From assembly GCA_037074765.1 (NCBI GenBank), contig JBAMDO010000056.1, positions 1 to 64,000 of the forward strand: a stretch of 64,000 nucleotides of DNA. Direction: 5' to 3'. The notes below the pieces were generated by a model. That model did no database searches. It had not been told where the DNA came from and saw nothing but the letters and a program-made list of their open reading frames with translations. Below, one piece after another: positions 13,601 through 26,400 of the stretch; within the stretch, counting starts at the first letter, position 1, and every line of letters begins with the position of its first letter. Both the position numbers and the translations under genes were made by a program. This DNA is from Mansonella perstans (lineage: Eukaryota; Nematoda; Chromadorea; Rhabditida; Onchocercidae).

Positions 13601-13756
13601 GCACATATCCTTCAAATACAAATATTGCTTTCATAAATAGCAATTGTAGAATTCTTAATGTTTCCTGTCTATATTTTTGCACATATCCTTCAAATACAAA
13701 TATTGCTTTCATAAGTAGCAATTAGAGAATTCTTAGTGCTTCCTGTCCATATATGT
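13601..13756. repeat. 78-bp tandem duplication, two copies
   Basis: The segment beginning GCACATATCCTTCAAATACA at 13601 recurs at 13679 with only a few differences (for example CATAAATAGC against CATAAGTAGC). The copies are adjacent, so this is a recent local duplication. Both strands stay open through it by chance. Confidence 0.85.
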
Positions 13757-14383
13757 TCGATAAAAATTTATTACTTGTTAGTTGGTGGCATTCATTATTT
13801 ACCAGCATCTTCCATTGAAAGCATTTATTAATATATCACATTAAACTGCGTAAGTAAATATATAAAAATAAACTGCAAAATTCCAATAAAAATTTGCAAT
13901 ATATATATCAGGCATCTACAGCAATTTTCATACAGCAAAAGAACTATTTGGTATCTTGAGAAACTTGTGTGAAAAGTATGATGAAAAAAGACAGGCCTAG
14001 ATAAAGGACTCGTTTTCGTTGAAAATTTACTCCAGAGATATATTTCTGGAAATGAAGCAGTCAAAAAAACAATCAGCGAAATGGCTCAACCCGAAGAGAT
14101 GATGTGAAATTCCATCCCCACAGAAATTTTCTCTAGAAGTATACGTTGGAATATTCAACAAATTTGCGAGAAGGGAAAGTAAGTTTTTAATGAGAAAATA
14201 TCTGTGAACAGAATTGCAGCTGAGCACTCTGTTCCATTTTACAGAATATTTGATTTTCACTCTTTCACGGAACCAATGATTATTTTTCCTAACAAGAGAA
14301 AAATTGTTGAAAAATTGTCGCTATTCATTATTGCCGCTTTTTAAAACGATGATAACGAAAAGCTTTTTAAATCAGTTCTCTTT

Positions 14384-14389
14384 TTTATT
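14384..14389 (-). terminator. Candidate poly(A) signal of fhod
   Basis: TTTATT on the plus strand reads AATAAA on the minus strand, 58 nt downstream of the fhod stop codon. Confidence 0.5.
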
Positions 14390-14446
14390 TATAAACAGAA
14401 GCAATAATGACTTGACAATAGTGACGTAAAATTTGAAAACTAAATT

Positions 14447-17400
14447 TCAGACAGTGGTAACTGTATTATCTGATTGATCATCAATGAGTTTTAATGTTCG
14501 AGTACGCCTCACTGAAAATAAGCAATGGAAATTGAAAGAATAAAATGTACCAGTATTTCAGTACTAAAATAAGTTCATAAACAATTCTGGAACTGAAGAA
14601 ATTAGCAACATTTTGAATGTGCATCTTTAAGTTTTATTCTATTCTAATAAATGAAATGTGAGTTTTATAATTAAATGAAAATAGATTTTTTTCTTTTAAT
14701 CCAAGTGCAAATGTAAATCTGCTGATAATGAAATGCTTAAAGTGCATAGTGTTTGATGGAAACAAATGAATGTTTTAGAAAATTAACTTCTAGGAGGACA
14801 AAAAATAAATAATAACTTACAAGATTTCCGATTAAATTGCCTAACCCTCCGGCGATGATCACGTGGCTCAGTTTGAATTGTAGCTGCTTTTACAAGGCCA
14901 TCAAGAATTTCATCAACTGGTGAGTCTCGCCCGGGACTTTCTCTATCTACTAGTCGTCCAACTGATCTCAACACTGCAAATTTTCAAAGCGGGAATTGTA
15001 TTTTGCAATCACTTATATATAAAAGACACCAAACCAATTACTTTTTTCACTAATCAATATTTGCTATCCTTAAACAATGATTTCAGGAATTAGTTCTCAA
15101 TCATCAATAAATCAGTGCATTTTACTGTAAATTCGATGAATTATCACAAAATTGCTAACTTTCTCTTTGAGTTGAAGTGATATCAGTGGTCGATCGTTCC
15201 GCGGTAGGCTTCGCTCTGGTCCTTTTTAATGTATCATCGCTACTTCCGCCAGTTAGCATAAGAGACATCGCTTCATGTCGCTTAAAATATGCAAGGAATT
15301 GAATTAGTAAAATCTGTAATTCGAACCTTATATATTTTAGTATATTACATATGTTTTTATATTATTACAGAAAAATTAATAAAAAGAAAAATGAATGCTT
15401 TGGGAGAACCATTAAAAAATTGTTTTTTCTTTAAAAAATTTTTTAAAAATCAAATCCGGAATACTAATGTAATGCAAATGACAAGAAGAGATAAGACAGA
15501 AGCTTAAAGACAAAATATCAAAAAAAAATTAATGTCCACTAATGAAATTGTCAACAATTGTTGACAATAATGATTTCGAGTTACTTTATCAGATTGAAAT
15601 CGATTCGATACCGATTGGTCAAAGTCTAATTAACAGATATGTGAATAATTCGGTGCTTTTGTCAACAATTTCATTAATAGACATTAGTGATGCTTTAATC
15701 AAAGCGTCTAATGTTCTTAGCACTAACCTGTTCAGCATTCATCTGCACCGGTGAACGTCTCAAATTTCCATTCAATTCGATACTATCCTTTTTGTTCTGG
15801 CCCTCTAATGCCCAAATTTTACCCCTTGTTTTATTCCGTTCACGTTTATCCGCCAGTCGTTTTCTTTGCTGCAGAATTTTATCCCGAGTGGTACGATATT
15901 CAAGGGCAAATTCATTAACCATTTTGAAAACAGTCATTGGCTTTAATGTTGGTACTTCGTGAACGCTGTAGCCAAAGAACAACAAAAATGCATGCCATCT
16001 GGAAAGCAACAAAATATTTTATTAATTAATTAATTAACTGATTACGAAATTTCACAGTTTGCCCTTCTTACTGAAGAATTTTTCTACGAACATTCTACAC
16101 TATAGCATCTCCATATAATAATTAGCGAAAAAGTTGACAGATGTCGGAAATCCACAAAACCCGTTAATAATTCTAATTAAGGAATTAAATTTCGCTTATC
16201 AAAAAAACATCTTTCATGTCAACCGCTAAATAACGTTTTGTCATTTCCGCATTTTTTTTGCTAACCTGTTAAAGGCAATTCTATAGATGGCCTTAAGTTG
16301 ATGAATCCGTTGTGCCACATCGTTTAAATAATCGTTTATCTTTTGCTTCATCGACGAGGAACTATCATTTTTGCTAATTTTAGCCAAATAACCCCATGAT
16401 GCTTTACAATCATGCTCCAATTTCTTTAAATTTGATTCCAATTCATCGTAATCGAACTACGAAAAAGAGAGTTTAAACAAATTCCATTTAAATTCAAATT
16501 TAACGCATCACACCGTTATAATTCATATTAGTCGATAAATTAACTTCAAGTTTAGTTTCAATGGATTCCATATCAAATTTGAATTGAAACATAAAACTTT
16601 GAAAAACAATATCAAAAAAAAGATGAAAATTTCACCCTGGCCGTACGAGCAACAGCACCAAATTCAGAATATAAATCGGTTCCATCTGGATAATGCTCGA
16701 TCATGTATTCAGCTAAGTGATAAATTAACGTATGCTTGTAAACCGGATCCTTTACCTCGGATGCTTTGCTTAAATAATCCAATTGAAAACCTTTAATCTG
16801 TAAAATACAAACAAAACTTAAGTTGTGAAATGAAACAAGTTTAATAGCTCAGGACTAGGTGAGAAACTAAAAATTTTCCGAATTAGAAATATCAGATCAG
16901 GAATTTTAAAAAGCGCAATGAGGAAATCCCTGTTCTTTCTCAAACTAATTCCTCGCAATGTTCATTTTCATTCAAAGCAAATTACATTAGTTCCATTCAG
17001 CGTATTCCCGATAATCAATAGCATTCCCATCGCGGTACGAAAGGTTTTCGATTCTTCAACTTCTTTCATCGCCAACTGTAAATCCATCATTGGTTCGGCA
17101 ATATCCTTGAAAAAATTATGCAAAATTTTAATTTGATAATAAAACTATAGCTTGAGCTACGGATTGTTAAATGAGAAAACCGAAAAGGAAAGGAAAAAAC
17201 AAATTTGGTTGAAAATTGCGGAAAAAAGAAAAAACATAAAACATGAATAATATTATAAAGTAATTAATTAACCCTACGCTAATTTTTCTTCCCCATTATT
17301 AAAAAAAATAGAGTTCCAAAGTATTGAATTCGTGAAAATTTCGACAAATTTAATGAATTATGAAAAAAAATAAAGTAAATTCCGTACTTTTTCACAATTT

Positions 17401-20400
17401 TTGTAGTCCAACGTGAATACCCAGAGCTTAAGCCTTTCCAATAGACATGGTATTTGTGAGAGCTTAAGAAGAAATTGTTCCGCTTGACCGAGCGGCATAT
17501 CCGGATGTTCCGCCATTTTCAACTCAATTTGTTCAATTTCCGCTGGACTTGGCATCATTGTGGTGAGGATTTTTTCAATACCGTCTTTGTTTAGCACTAG
17601 CGAATCGAATTTCTAAAATTTCCTTTCGACTTCATGCTTATTTTTTTAGAGTAAATGAAAAAGTGAACTAAGCCTTACCATAATAGCGGTTGGAATAACA
17701 CTTATCGGTGGTAGTTTTGTAAGCCCGATATTGATAGCCTGAGACCGCTTTACGGATAACACCTGAAGGACCTGTGTTCGATGTTCACCATTAAGTCGCT
17801 GAAAGATTAAACACAAACATTATTTTCAATCATTTCTTCTTGAAACTGAATAAACAAAATAGATGCATAAAGGACAGGAAAAGTCATCGAAAGTTACAAT
17901 TCGATAAAAATATTTCAAATTTTCGGACATATTAATCACTAGATCAATTAATTCTAAGAACACACCCGTTGAAAAATGTGAATGAAAATTTAAAATTATG
18001 TTAATATTCGAAAATAGCTTTGTTCTTTAATTTTCTAATATTTTCATTAGTCCTCATTTGCCGCACAGTCGTTATTAAAAGTGTTTGATAATTTGAAAAT
18101 AGAATGAATTTAAGAAGTTTTACTTTAACAGCAGGAATTTCCTTGGTTTTTTGCTCGAATAACTGAACCAATTTTTTGGCATCAATTTGTGGTAAATCGA
18201 GTTTGTGCCAAAATGTTCCCTTATTTCTCAGTGATGGCACAGGTGGTAACTCAGCTTGAGCAGGTTTCCAATGTAATTTCAGCGTTCCGGTTCTCGATAT
18301 TGCTTGCACTAAAAAAAGACTTGATAATAGGTTTGATTAATTCAATTTTGACAGTTTAAAATCAATTTAACTTTTCGCGAAAATTTCATTTTTATATATC
18401 AGTCTTAAATAGCATACAAAAGTTGCACAGATTCTAAGTTTTTCAGAAATGCTTGCCTGGACTTGGATCACGACCTGTTTGATTTGAACCAGCATTTAGA
18501 GCCAAAAAAGGTGGCGGTGGAGGTGCTCCTGGTGCATTAGGTATTAAAGGAGGCGCTGGTGGTGGACCTCTTTCAGGTGCTAAAAATTTAATCGAATTCA
18601 ACTGAGTCAAGATGGAAAAATTATATTAAATCAATTGCATATTACAGCTTCATTTCTTGCAGATATATCACTAAAGATAAACAAATCCAAAGTTAAACTT
18701 ACACTCAAAGAAAAGTTTAGATATTAAAAAACCACTGTCATCTCTCACAAAAACCTCTCAACAAGAATGAAATATGAAATGATAATTAGAACCTTAAGAT
18801 TTTTTTCTATGAACATACATAATGATATATTCCTTCATATATTAGGACACAAATTTTTATGTTAATAACTTAAAATTAAACTTCAAACTAATCATTACCT
18901 GGTGGAATGCCAGCATTGCTAACTCCTGGAAGTAGACCTTTCTCCTCGGCGATCGCTGCTAACCGAGCCATTACTAGTGGGTCCTGCTCGAATTCATCTT
19001 TATGAAATTCAGAAAAATCCAAATCGTTGATAATTAATGGCTTCGATTTGAAACTTTCAGCAGCCTTAAAAAAAAATAGGAATAATAAGCGATTAATTAC
19101 TGATCATATCTCTAAAATGCCTTTTGCTTATAGTTTTATCTATAGGTAAAATTAGTTTCTGCTATTATGCAAAATTTTCTTCGCTGAAAAACAAACCTTT
19201 TTCCATTGTATTTCAGCTTCATCCGGTTTTGGCTCAAATAATGCAGCATTTTGTTCTCGTTTAAGCGCACGACGACGTAACTGTGCCGCAAATGCATTAC
19301 CACCACCTGCTGCATCATCTTCATCATCGATCACCTGGAATTAATTAATCAAATAAGAAATTGTTTGTTATAAAGTTTGAACAAAAAAGAAAATCAACAA
19401 GTTCAGTTTCAAGTTTTTCAAAAACAAAGACAAAATTATTAGGCTAAAATAAGTTTTTTTTATAAGAGATCAGTAATGAATTAATGAAATTTAGAATTTC
19501 TTACCTTTGCTTTAGGTGATGATATTCTTTTCAGTTCTGATACTGGCTCTGGTTCTGGTTCTTTCTTGACCGGTTCCGGAAATTCCATCACTTTATTTTC
19601 AGTTGGCGAAAAAAGTGTAGACGGAAATGATGGCGGAGGTGCTCGAACCTGAAAAATTAAGAATTAGCTAATAGCGATTGATTAACGTAATAATGACTAA
19701 TTCATCACAATTTTATTTTATAATTTTAAAAGCTGCTCTCATCATACACTTCGTGATACCGTACTATTGCAATTATGCAATAAAAGCATTATCGAAAACT
19801 TGATTTATCTTTCAGCTAATGAGAATTTCATTTGCCAGCAAATTTAACTCAGAAAAAAGGAGGAACTGCAAAAGATAAAATGAAAAAAACACCAACCGGT
19901 TTCTCTTCAGGTTCCACATTTTCATTATTTTCCGATTTTTTTTCAACCGTTGGTATTACTGGTGATTGTCTTATCGATGATTGTACTATTTTATCTACCG
20001 GTACATTCTGGAAGACAGCTAAATTTGAAACGAACAAAAATTTTTGCATGAAAACATTAAATGAAATAAATTCCTTTCTTGGTGAAAATTTACTAGTAAC
20101 TGACTGACTGTATGATTATTTATTGGCTGTGACTGATTTTCAAAAACTTTTCTTCTCCAAGATGGTATCACTTTTGGTATATCATCGACAACATTATCCG
20201 TGCTACCATTAACACCATTGATAATCCTATCAGTGGGTCTGTAAAAAGGGAAAAAGTGCAACAATGGATTAATTACTGACATAAATTTCTGGCAGATTTT
20301 GAACAGTTGCGCCAATTCAAGTAATCAAGCTCAAAAAAAAAAGTTGAAGTAAGCTGACAAAAAAAGAAGCAACTTATTTTTGCAAATTTTAACAAAACTA

Positions 20401-23400
20401 ATTTTTAGTTTTTGGAAGTTGAATTTGCAATTTCAATATTCATCTACTACTGATGCAAAATTCGTTTTTTTTGAAGTACATGGAGAAAAGTTTGATTTTG
20501 GAACTTACAATTTAAATTTTTCAACATTATTATTCACAGATTTAATTTTTTGAAAATTGTAGTGTTCCTGTTGTCGAACCAAGGATTCCTGATGCCGACG
20601 ACGCATCACCGTTCTACGATTAGCAACGATCGGTGATGCCGTTGTCCTATAACAACGAAAAAAACAGTTGTTGTCTAATGAAGATATATATGCAAATGCA
20701 TCGAGCAATAAATAAACGAAGACAAATGTGCCAAATTGCTTGATTTGCAGCAAAAAGTTCTTAACAGCAAAAATATATACAATTAAAAAACAACTAATCT
20801 TCTATTTTCTAATTCTATGAAATTCATTTCCAATTAAATTTTTTATCAAATCAAATGCAAAGTTGAATTTATTCACAAATTCAGAAAACGAATTTCATAA
20901 TACCTACGCAGAAAACTAAAATTACGAATTAATTTAAACAAGGATAAGATTTACTGATAACTGATCTTTAATTAATAACAATCAATTATCAATTATCATT
21001 TTCTTTATAAAAAAAACCTCATTTTAACGACACTTTCATCACTACTTTCCGCCTCATCCTCTTGTTTGAGAACTTTTTCGTACAATTTACACTGATCACT
21101 GAGATCTTTTTGTCCAAGCTTCAACATATGTTGCATGGCATCTTCTAAACCCTGTGATTCCAGAGAATCTACGAGATCATAATATGTATCCTGAAAGCAC
21201 ATCATGTAAAGATTTAAGATAATAATGATCGGTTTTCCTTTCTAGTTTCATCCTTACTATTTCCGCAGTTTTCAATTTATTTTAATCTAGTCCACAAAAA
21301 AACAGGTGTTTGCTTAAAGTCCACGCTTCATATTTGACCTGTGTACTACTCTGTTTACCCTGATGAACTAATAATCAGCAAATATGTAATTAATTACCTG
21401 ATCGAACACACCATTCAGTGTTTTGTTGATCACAGTCATAGCATAAGTGAACATTTCAACATCATTGACATCTTTCTCATTAAGTACCCTCATTAAAGCA
21501 AACCAATCCGGTCGATCTGTTCCAAATAAAAATGTTAATTTCGAAAAAAAAATTTTTCAGTTGAAGGAAAAAACTGAGAAGGAAGTATTATCAACACAAG
21601 TTTTGAACAGAAGAAAGATAAATAATTACGGTATGCTATCTATCTGTTCAATATGCTAGAATGAAAGGAAGAAATACTATTAGCTTTGTCCACATTGGTA
21701 ACAGCGGTCATTAGTAGAAGTGCATTATGATCCGTGTATTCGACAAATACCAATAAAAGTTTCAATGCTGTTTTCACCACTAATCGATACTAAAATCAAA
21801 TCTAATTATCAAATTGATGTAACAAATTGAAATATCCAGCTAAAATAAGCAAAAACCTAAACTTCTTTTAAAATAAACCATTTAAAGTTTCATTTTTCGC
21901 CCAACTTATGTTAAATTTTCAGTTTTTTTTTTTTTTTTTTTTTGTTGAAATTGATCAAGAAGGAATTCTCATTCATTTTAAAACGAATAAAACCGATTAG
22001 GAAGAAATGTCCCTATGTTATCTGACATATGTTATATCAGTGCGTTAGAGTAAATTCAGAAGTTTGGAAAAATTTTATGAATGTTACAAATTTTTAAATT
22101 TAAAAATTTCAATAGAAAAAATTTTTAAATTTAAATTTCTTTGAACTTTATAAAAACAGAATTAGCCAGTGAAATATGCAGAAATTATTGAAAAATAACA
22201 ATTTGTTTAGCCACACAAATAATCGCTTTATACATTTCGAAAAAGTTTAAGTCGTGAATCCTTAAAGTTCACTTTGAGGTATCTAATTGATAATGCAAAA
22301 TTAATAGCTATTTCAGTCTATTCCAAGTGAAATAATATTGCAAGAAGCCCAGGAAAATTCTCAATAATGTTTGATTATATGAATGATCAATTTTATCTGA
22401 AATTTAAATTTCGAAATTTTTCAAAAAAGATCATGCAAGATTTAAAAAAAAGAATAGGGAATTCAAAAAAAAGAAGGGAAATATTTAATAAGCGGACATA
22501 CAAATGAGAAACAATCATGTGTGTCACAATATTTTAAAAGATCTCACCCAATCAGCTCGAAATGAATTCATCTTAAGAGAGTACTAATAAGTTTAATATT
22601 TCGCAAACATTTCCTTTTCCTTTTTTTGGATGGATAGTGAAAAAGGAACAATTTAAAAATAAACTTAAGGAAGTGAATAAATGAGACTAATTAAGGCACA
22701 ATAAATCTGATATATTTCTTACGAAATTTTTTTTTTTTTTTTGGTAGAATGAATTCTTAAAGGTTTAAGCAAACTGTAACAAATGGAACAAATAATCCGA
22801 ATCATAAATTGATTGATTAATGAGTACCATAGTAATAACAGCTAAACGGAAAAGAACTTGAACTTTTCATGATAGCATAATATTGGCTGTTATCTCTTGG
22901 CAAAAGTTAATTAAAGTTTCAAATAATCCGAAAAATTGAAATTACCTTAAGATAATTAAGGAATTTTTAGCATCGATTACTCGTATTAACATTAAAGACT
23001 ATGCTCATAATTTTCACATTTTCAATTTCAGGACTACGCGTGCCGGAAGAAATCGTAAATTTGAAATGCAAACTTGCTTCACAAATATTTGAAAAGCAAG
23101 TCTCCATCAAGTTAATCCTAGAAAATTCTAGCTTAATTAATTCCAGCTCAACTGATTCTAGAACTGAAATGAAATGGACAAAGGAATATTGCCAAAAATT
23201 TTGAAAATACGTCGCTTATTTCGCCTATCAAAAGATTTGACAATCTCTGAGCAAATTCTATCCAATAAAAATGGTTAATTAAAAGACTAAAATGGAAATA
23301 TCAAAAATTTCAAATTCTTCATTCAATCTATTTCATTCATTTCAATTTCTACTAACTATCTGTTAACTTTTCACACTGACACTTCATTTTGGCACCTCAA

Positions 23401-26400
23401 TGAATTATTCATCAACAAATAATTTCAAAATTTATTAGTTCAAAACAAATGTGTATTTGAAAAACTTTTTTAATTTAAACTCTTTTTAACCTTAAAATTT
23501 AAAAAATTTTTTTACACCTCAAACTTTTTTAATCAAATTCTTTTTTTTAAATCTTTAAATTTCAACTCTCTTTTCAATCCCTTTCAATTTATTAATTAAA
23601 AATCGATTTTTTATTTGTTGTCATAAAGAATAGATGAAAAGAATAATTAACTTAAGAAATTGAAATAATATTTCTGTTGCATGCAAAATACATAATCGGG
23701 CTTTAAAACTGGATAAACTTTACTGCCTCGTCTTCTCCTCTGCCAAGAAAGTGATTGTAAAAAAAAGAATTCAGCCTTAAGAGGTCTTTTTTTGTCTTAC
23801 AGCATAAAATTTGATAATTTGCCAAATTTAGAGTCGAAAAATTTATTATTTTGGAATAAAAAAATTTCATCAATTTTATTTTTCCTCAATGAAAGATTAT
23901 CTTAGAGAAAGTTACCGGTGAATCAAGTAATTCGTAAAGCCATTGGATTGTCTCGATATGAGCAATGATACCATTCATACCGTCCACATACAGCATCACT
24001 TGGCCTAATGCTACAATCATACGCAGGTATATGTTACGCCTTATACATCGACCAGTTTTATTCCAATTCAAAACATTAAGACAAGAAAAAAGCAAAGATC
24101 TGATCGAAAACTGAATGACATTTTTAGACCATTCCAATCAATCATGATCATGTATTATAGTGATTATAATCATGATTACCATTATTGACAAAATTATTTT
24201 AATTCATTTAACTGCTTATTTCTCAAACGAGAAGAAACACTGTTTTAACTAGTTATTGTATTCTAACTTCAGCAAAGAATTAAGCCTAAGCAATTAGGTT
24301 GAAATCACCTTACCTCTAAGTATGTAATTTTGATGATTTTGATCAGCTTTCCTTCCAAGCTTAATCACGCATTCTAATCCACCATTCTGAACGAATTCAT
24401 GCACCAGATCTTTGTCATCCTGGAAATTAGCTCAGATAGGAACTCAGATAGGAACACGAGCTGACAAATTTCTCCTTCGAAAAACAATTTATCAATTTTG
24501 GTTTTCAGAACAATTTGAAAGAAATGAAATCTGAACATCACTTGGAAAATTTGTTTCAATGAGAACAGAGCTCTTCGTTGATCACGTCCGTTTGAATTGA
24601 GCAATTTATCTGTAAAATCACTTTGTTTCGCTTTTTTTGATTTACGACCTAACATTTGGGAAAAAAATTAAATAGAAAAATTTTAAAAATTGATTAATGC
24701 TGAAATGTGAAAAAAAAATCAATTTTCAAAATTCTCACCAATTATTGCCTTAACTCTGAGACCCGCTTGTGTTCGTACCACCAAACTATTTCGCCTTCTG
24801 GAAAAATACGAAAAAAAATTGCGCAAATTGAAAAAATGAAAAGTGAATTTGGTGACATAGATGTCACATGTATTGTTAAAGTTTGGCTTGAAAAATTTCC
24901 TCTTTCGTATTAAAAATTTTTTCTTGCTTTTTTTCTCCTTCTACTCTTTCGATTTATCTGGAATAAAAATAGTGAAAAATTGAATATCACCAAAATTTTG
25001 TCAATGTATGTAATTTATCCGTACCAATCCAAATTCCTCTTTCAGTTAATCAATTTAATTATTAGCTAATTTTATTTGATACCTACAAATTGTGAGAAAT
25101 GACATATTTTAAGATACTTTAAGATATTTAATTTTGTTTCATGCCTATTTCGTTTACTTAACGTACGAAAAATTCGCTAAGAAGTTGAAAAATTTTTTTT
25201 TATTTAACGGTTAGATGCAGACGACGCAGCAATTAATAAAATGAAATGCTCTACGAAAAAACTGCGTCACACAAAAAATAAAAACCTTATGAGGAAATTC
25301 TCCAATAAAATTGAATCTTCCTCATCTGTGGGATAGTATGGATCACATGGTAAGTCAAGAGCCTGAAGCCATTTGCCCGACCTTTGAATGTCCGAACAAC
25401 TTTCTATCATATCATTCGGACTTTTCCGAAAATCGATGTCAAAGCCGGAACCACTACTGTGGTCAAGATTATTACAATAATCTTTGGAAGCAACCATTCT
25501 CGAGCTACTCATAACTGGGCAAATTTTTCGCACAGATTCAATCTTTGATTTTGAGTTGTGTTCCGGTTTTTCCGTCTGCAGTAGGTCAGTAAGCAACTCT
25601 TCATAAGTCCTGGTAGGTTTTGGCGGTGGCGTTGCAGCCATTCGGAATTTTGAATTATCATATCTCATTATGACGGGTTTCTGAACTGAGATTGATGTTG
25701 ATCCACTGGTAGGACAGAAGCCTGGAGCAACCGATCGTTTGCACGGTAAATCATCGTCGATTGCGGTTTCACGAATTTGTGATGCAACGGGTGGTCCATC
25801 TACAGATGAACTAAACCAGGGTTTTTTTGGTAATTCTCTTGTAGTTTTACGTTTCAACGAATCGATTCCAATGGCATTTTTTCGAATAGTAGCATTCGTT
25901 TCAAATGTTGCATTTTCCTTCGTTGGCCAATCCTTCATTGTGGAGCATGCAACCGTTAAACGTCTTGGTTTAATTACTTTCATTATTGGTTTTGTTGGAT
26001 TTCCAATCACACCATATTTTGATTCTCCCTTAATATCACATTTTGCTACTTCCCATTTAATATCAACTGTTGAATTTCTCGCATTGTTTGATGCTGATAA
26101 TACATCTGGTATGTTTGTTGAAGATAAGCTAGTACCTATTTCTGCAGTTCGGCCAACTACGGGCGATTTTTGCAATGGCGAAGCGGTATCGCAGGAAACA
26201 GGAGCCAACTCATTGTCACAATAAATGGGTCGTGCTATACATGTTGCCGTATTGATAAATGAATTCAAATTAACTCCATGCGAAAATTTTTTCATCGAAT
26301 TACCACTCAATGTTTCGGGTTCACATTTGGATTTAACTACATCATCTGAAGAGGCAATGTGGGAATTTTGTCTGAAATTACTCGATAACTTTTTGCATAA

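Larger units (their letters stand above)
12705..14446. other. Convergent spacer between eaf and fhod
   Basis: About 1.7 kb between two 3' ends that face each other. It contains the presumed 3'UTRs, a 78-bp tandem duplication at 13601-13756 and no supported gene. Open stretches at 12896-13126 and 13828-14260 have no recognisable product and no supporting splice partners. Confidence 0.5.
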
